Positions 6,902 to 9,232 of a DNA stretch of 9,232 bases are shown piece by piece (position 1 is the first letter of the stretch; each line of letters begins with the position of its first letter). A program made the position numbers and the translations under genes. Source of the stretch: Actinomycetota bacterium (GTDB lineage: Bacteria; Cyanobacteriota; Vampirovibrionia; Obscuribacterales; Obscuribacteraceae); NCBI GenBank assembly GCA_903970355.1, contig CAJCIF010000364.1, forward strand, positions 1 through 9,232, read 5' to 3'. The notes below the pieces were generated by a model, which saw only the letters and a program-made list of their open reading frames with translations, made no database searches and was not told the origin of the DNA.

Positions 6902-7030
6902 AAGCGCAGCCGCGGCGAGGAGCCGTGGCGGAGCGCAGCGTGGATACGCGCGGAGGAGGCGACGGAGGAGCCGACCGGAGCGCAGCGTGGATACGCGCGG
7001 AGGAGGCAACGGAGGAGCCGACCGGAGCGC
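6902..7030. repeat. GC-rich 47-bp tandem repeat array
   Basis: Two direct units, 6929-6975 and 6976-7022, are 47 bp each and differ at only one base (G at 6961, A at 7008). A third copy is cut after 8 bases (7023-7030, CGGAGCGC), and a shortened degenerate copy precedes them (about 6902-6928). In the full unit, 35 of 47 bases are G or C, far above the neighbouring genes. Each unit can form a hairpin with stem GCGT/ACGC around loop GGAT (6938-6949 and 6985-6996), extended by two more pairs past an A bulge. The rest is purine-rich (GGAGGAGG). Since 47 is not a multiple of three, the frame shifts between units and the array is unlikely to be coding. It lies just after the pilus operon, and its function is unknown. 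Confidence 0.9.
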
Positions 7031-7080
7031 TTAAACATGAATATTTTTTGCGTTCCGGAAAGCGAGCGGATTCATTACTT

Positions 7081-7108
7081 TTGGGCGATTATCCGAAAAA
7101 TATATAAA
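7081..7108 (+). promoter_or_regulatory. Candidate promoter for the hypothetical gene
   Basis: TTGGGC (7081-7086) and TATAAA (7103-7108) are 16 bp apart, in AT-rich sequence just downstream of the repeat array. Transcription would start near 7115, about 30 nt before ATG 7144. The -35 box is only a fair match. No other promoter is evident between the pilus operon and this gene. Confidence 0.4.
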
Positions 7109-7143
7109 AGCACCCGGCCCGAAACACAAGTAATCCGATTAGA

Positions 7144-7791
7144 ATGCCGACATCCTCCTCTGGTATCCGTGTTGTAACGCTGAGCTTTTGCGCGGGGTTA
7201 ATGCGTATGATGACTAGTACTGTCAATTTTGAACAATCTATCCAGGCTACTAACGAGCTTCTTTCTCAACTGCACGGTCGAGAAATTGACGAAAGCACGG
7301 CTACTGCAGAAGTAGCCAGTTTGATAGAGCACCCCGCCGGTGCACGCGGCTTTCTAGTCGCTTACCTTAGTGGTGACTCCCCGGTTGCAGATGAACATCC
7401 TCACTGCGTTCTGAGGGGTCTAAGAGAGTCCAATGAACTGATTACCGATCTGCTTATAAAGAACATTGTGATGTCGGCTGCCGCCCGAGTAGTGCATGAG
7501 CGCAATGGGGATGAAAAGTTGACGGCAGGGTCGCTAAAAGTAAATCGGCGCAGTCTGGAGCTTGCCCGGCTGGTTTGGAATTCGGTTCTAGCCGAACGCC
7601 TGACCATTCTCTCCGATGTTTTGGACCGCTGTATTGAAATAAAGAAATCCGGCCGCACAGTTTCCGAATTGAATACCAATGAAAGCGAATGGGCTAAGTT
7701 TCTCGCTAAGGGCGACTTCGATCTTGATCAGCTTGAATCGGCCAGAACAGCTGTTCTGGCAATCAATACCTATTCCTCACCGCTTCACTAA
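7144..7791 (+). CDS. Hypothetical protein, soluble and probably helical
   Basis: I do not recognise this 215-residue protein. It has no signal peptide, membrane segment, cysteine cluster or nucleotide-binding motif. Residues from about 23 onward look like a compact, mostly helical, acidic protein: FEQSIQATNELLSQLHGREI, IEHPAGARGFLVAYLSGD, and a long helical C-terminal half from about 95 to 210 (LRESNELITDLLIKNIVMSA; SLELARLVWNSVLAERLTIL). The start is uncertain. ATG 7144 has no Shine-Dalgarno; ATG 7207 (residue 22) has GGGG at 7194-7197 about 9 nt upstream and may be the real start. Codon use and a good terminator after it support a real gene. It is transcribed in the same direction as the pilus operon but separated from it by the repeat array and its own candidate promoter, so no pilus role is implied. 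Confidence 0.75.
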   Translation: MPTSSSGIRVVTLSFCAGLMRMMTSTVNFEQSIQATNELLSQLHGREIDESTATAEVASLIEHPAGARGFLVAYLSGDSPVADEHPHCVLRGLRESNELITDLLIKNIVMSAAARVVHERNGDEKLTAGSLKVNRRSLELARLVWNSVLAERLTILSDVLDRCIEIKKSGRTVSELNTNESEWAKFLAKGDFDLDQLESARTAVLAINTYSSPLH

Positions 7792-7828
7792 ATCAGCATC
7801 CAAGCTTGAATAAATGGACTAAACAAAT

Positions 7829-7862
7829 AAAAAAGAGCGGTTCAATGAACCACTCTTTTTTT
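7829..7862. terminator. Bidirectional rho-independent terminator between convergent genes
   Basis: The arms GAGCGGTTC (7835-7843) and GAACCACTC (7847-7855) pair at 8 of 9 positions with one C-A mismatch, around a 3-nt loop. An A-run (7829-7834) on one side and a T-run (7856-7862) on the other extend the stem. They give a U-tract in either direction. It lies 38 bp after the hypothetical gene on the plus strand and 24 bp after the FHA gene on the minus strand, so it can serve both. Confidence 0.9.
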
Positions 7863-7885
7863 GCAAGCCGCTCGACCTTGGTGAT

Positions 7886-8242
7886 TTACGAAGCGGCCTG
7901 GACAAAACTTGCAATTGGCAAAGCTTCGACCTGTACATTTACGATGTAGTCGCAGACAAAGCCGCCAATACAGATGCGATCGAACTCTTCCAGGTGGACG
8001 GGGCGGTCTATGCGATGACCATTTACAAAGGTGCCATTGCTGCTCCCGAGATCTTCCAGATACAACCCGCCTGCATATTCGAAGATGCGAGCATGATGCC
8101 GGGAGACAAGTGGCATGTGCCACAGCACCAAATCATTATCGCCAGAGCGACCGATCTTGGTTTGTTCTTTATGCAAAAGAATCTCTTCGCGCGTATCAAT
8201 GCGGATCAACTTAGCCTTGGGGCGAACATCTTCCGGAGTCAT
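7886..8242 (-). CDS. Small stand-alone FHA-domain protein
   Basis: This 118-residue protein is nearly all forkhead-associated domain, a fold that binds phosphothreonine peptides. It has the conserved GRS (31-33, within KIGRSGDNDLVL), SRHHARI (47-53) and DLGSSNGTFVNG (64-75), so the phosphate-binding Arg, Ser and Asn positions are all present. No second domain is attached. The frame stays open for 107 more codons upstream (to 8563), but that part is rich in Cys and Trp with no recognisable fold. I chose ATG 8242, which has GAGG 9 nt upstream; ATG 8257 is an alternative. It probably reads out Ser/Thr kinase signalling in the cytoplasm, but no kinase or phosphatase lies next to it. It ends 24 bp from the shared terminator. 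FHA assignment is firm; the partner is unknown. Confidence 0.88.
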   Translation of the reverse strand: MTPEDVRPKAKLIRIDTREEILLHKEQTKIGRSGDNDLVLWHMPLVSRHHARIFEYAGGLYLEDLGSSNGTFVNGHRIDRPVHLEEFDRICIGGFVCDYIVNVQVEALPIASFVQAAS

Positions 8243-8754
8243 TGGGCATAGCCTCATAGCTAGTGGGACATATAACGGATACCGTGTTTCACCCGACGCT
8301 TCACAAAAGGTCTTGTTCCGCTCCTTGCTTCTAGCATCCATCCTATTTTTGTTCCAGGTACAACCGTTATAATTCAGGGAACAACCCTGTATTTGCCTGT
8401 CCATCCTAAAAAATTCATCGAAACATTTCGAAAAAAACGGCCAACACACCTCACCTAAATGTGAGTCATTAAGCCATTCTGAACTAATTTCAGTTGTTGA
8501 CTTCCAATCACCGCGCCTAATACCAGTGACACTTAGCGTCCTATAAAAGCACCAACGATGCAATCGGGCATATAGCGATGAAAGCCAGATGCAATGGGCG
8601 TTTCGATGAAATAATGCGGTTGACTAAGAGCGATACAGACAGGACAGTATCGACAGATTTTCTATCTTCTTGTCATATATCTATATATCAAGTAATGGTT
8701 TTCCCTGGTTTTTATGAGGTTTACCAGAGTGAGGCCAGGACAGATGTTGGGCGA
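8243..8754. other. Intergenic region of about 510 bp without a convincing gene
   Basis: No frame on either strand here looks like a protein. The minus-strand extension of the FHA frame and a 63-codon plus-strand frame starting at 8578 lack family-like composition. The region should hold the FHA promoter and leader and the 3' end of the thioredoxin transcript. Visible structure includes a pair of 14-bp similar direct repeats (8352-8365 and 8373-8386), a TATAAT on the plus strand (8368-8373), a 6-bp inverted repeat CGATAC/GTATCG (8631-8636, 8647-8652), and an AT-rich interrupted palindrome (8669-8692). I see no strong terminator after the thioredoxin gene. Confidence 0.6.
8352..8386. repeat. 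Pair of 14-bp direct repeats 21 bp apart upstream of the FHA gene
   Basis: TTCCAGGTACAACC (8352-8365) and TTCAGGGAACAACC (8373-8386) match at 11 of 14 positions. Their offset is 21 bp, about two helical turns, so they would face the same side of the DNA. Between them lies GTTATAAT, which contains a -10-like hexamer on either strand. An operator role is possible but unproven; no good -35 box is visible for either direction. Confidence 0.3.
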
Positions 8755-9219
8755 CTAAAGTGCTTTTGAAAATTGTGACTGCAAGGCTTCTTTGGTTGCG
8801 ATACCAGATTTGGTGGCAATTATTTTGCCATTCTTGAATAGAGCGAATGTTGGCAAAATATCAATTTGGTATTTTTCGGCTACTTTTGGCGATTGATCCA
8901 TATCGATGCGAACAAACTTGACCGTGCCCTTTAAATTTGAGTCTTTTGCAAGAGCGTCAAAAACAGGAGCCATTTCTTTGCAGGGTGCGCACCAGGTGGC
9001 GTAAAAATCTACCAAAACCGGTTCAGCACTCTTCTTAACTACTTTGGCGAAATTTTTGTCATTGACATCGGTGACATCTTTGGCGGCTGTAATATCTGGA
9101 ACTTCAGGGACCGCAGGGACTTCGGTTACTTTGCTTTCTTCAGCAAGGCTGGCAGGCAAGAAGAAGACCATTGAAAGCAGGCAACCCAAAGCCAATCTGC
9201 GCGTTGCAATCATTTTCAT
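8755..9219 (-). CDS. Exported thioredoxin-fold protein with WCAPC active site
   Basis: This 154-residue protein has a signal peptide (positive n-region MKMIATRR, hydrophobic core 9-21, cleavage probably after ASLA at 26). A Val/Pro/Glu-rich linker (about 28-45) leads to a complete thioredoxin domain (about 47-154). The redox motif is WCAPC (C77, C80), preceded by VLVDFYAT, and the cis-proline is P123 in ILPTFALFKNGK. The rest matches classical thioredoxin, including FVRIDMDQSPKVAEKYQI, rather than DsbA or TlpA forms. No cysteine follows the signal, so it is not a lipoprotein; it should act in the periplasm. ATG 9219 is supported by AGGAGA at 9225-9230, 5 nt upstream. The promoter lies outside the window. 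The function is probably disulfide reduction or exchange on exported proteins; no electron-donor partner is visible. Confidence 0.92.
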   Translation of the reverse strand: MKMIATRRLALGCLLSMVFFLPASLAEESKVTEVPAVPEVPDITAAKDVTDVNDKNFAKVVKKSAEPVLVDFYATWCAPCKEMAPVFDALAKDSNLKGTVKFVRIDMDQSPKVAEKYQIDILPTFALFKNGKIIATKSGIATKEALQSQFSKAL

Positions 9220-9224
9220 GATGT

Positions 9225-9230
9225 TCTCCT
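9225..9230 (-). promoter_or_regulatory. Strong Shine-Dalgarno of the thioredoxin gene
   Basis: AGGAGA on the minus strand lies 5 nt before ATG 9219. It is the best Shine-Dalgarno in the window and fixes the start at residue 1 rather than at the second Met two codons later. Confidence 0.75.
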
Positions 9231-9232
9231 GT

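Noticed and set aside
6902..7030. The repeat array as a CRISPR locus
   Set aside because: The units are directly adjacent with no unique spacers, and no cas genes are present.
6196..7038. A 280-codon open frame on the minus strand opposite the PilP-like gene and repeat array
   Set aside because: It is rich in Ser, Arg, Ala and Gly with no recognisable domain. It lies antisense to a gene with clear signal peptide and PilP motifs and runs through the tandem repeats, so it is a by-product of base composition.
7023..7057. A possible terminator formed by CGGAGCGC and GCGTTCCG after the repeat array
   Set aside because: The stem has a G-U pair and a 19-nt loop, and the T-run lies inside the loop rather than after the stem, so it does not fit a rho-independent terminator.
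6925..7107. A 60-codon plus-strand frame through the tandem repeats
   Set aside because: The 47-bp unit shifts frame between copies, the peptide is low complexity, and there is no ribosome binding site.
7103..8553. Identical 12-mer TATAAAAGCACC at 7103-7114 and 8542-8553 as a shared promoter element
   Set aside because: Exact 12-mer matches are expected by chance in a window this size, and the second copy does not precede a gene on its strand.
8243..8563. An N-terminal extension of the FHA protein by 107 residues
   Set aside because: The extension is Cys/Trp-rich with no known fold, and ATG 8242 has its own GAGG at a suitable distance and directly precedes the FHA domain.
8375..8652. A series of short inverted repeats (CAGGG/CCCTG, CTCAC/GTGAG, CTGAA/TTCAG, CGATAC/GTATCG) suggesting a structured RNA
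   Set aside because: Stems of 5-6 bp with short loops are expected several times in 500 bp by chance. No longer fold, clear promoter plus terminator pair, or known RNA motif ties them together.
8578..8769. A 63-codon plus-strand frame overlapping the end of the thioredoxin gene
   Set aside because: It has no good ribosome binding site or recognisable features, and it overlaps a well-supported gene on the other strand.

Overview
The window looks like part of a chromosome from a diderm (two-membrane) bacterium. The evidence is an inner-membrane type IV pilus alignment complex (PilM, PilN, PilO and PilP types) and an exported thioredoxin. The leading sigma factor belongs to the SigB/SigF/SigG branch, which is common in Gram-positive and cyanobacterial lineages. 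Together with moderate GC and frequent GTG/TTG starts, this is compatible with a non-photosynthetic cyanobacterial relative (Melainabacteria/Vampirovibrionia type). That taxonomic guess is inference with low to moderate confidence; no rRNA or other marker gene is present.

Region 1 (about 1-6862) is a tightly packed plus-strand operon. A sigma70-like promoter (-35 TTGATA at 62-67, 17 bp spacer, -10 TACAAT at 85-90) precedes, in order: an alternative sigma factor, an ABC transporter ATPase, an ABC-2 type permease, an enlarged prepilin peptidase (PilD), a single protein combining PilM and PilN, PilO, and a PilP-like exported protein. Junctions are 1-nt overlaps, abutting ends or gaps of a few bases, except for 50 bp before pilMN. 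The order ATPase-permease-PilD-PilM-PilN-PilO-PilP matches the pilH-pilI-pilD-pilM-pilN-pilO-pilP part of the Myxococcus xanthus pil cluster, so the transporter is probably the pilus-associated PilH/PilI pair. The secretin gene pilQ, which normally follows, is absent.

Region 2 (6863-7143) is a non-coding gap with a GC-rich array of 47-bp tandem repeats: two near-perfect units and degenerate partial ones. A candidate promoter (TTGGGC, 16 bp, TATAAA) follows. It precedes an unrecognised, probably soluble and helical protein of about 215 residues (7144-7791).

Region 3 (7792-9232) starts with a strong bidirectional terminator (7829-7862) between convergent genes. It then holds, on the minus strand, a small stand-alone FHA-domain protein (7886-8242), a roughly 510-bp gap with no convincing gene, and an exported thioredoxin (8755-9219).

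Working together, the main operon would express a sigma factor along with the inner-membrane platform of a type IV pilus. PilD matures prepilins, PilMN, PilO and PilP link the cytoplasmic motor ring to the outer-membrane channel, and the ABC transporter supports assembly in an unknown way. The FHA protein and the thioredoxin have no visible link to the pilus genes. The most unusual points are the PilM-PilN fusion (an arrangement like GspL of type II secretion), the two insertions in PilD, the sigma factor at the head of the pilus operon, and the 47-bp repeat array.
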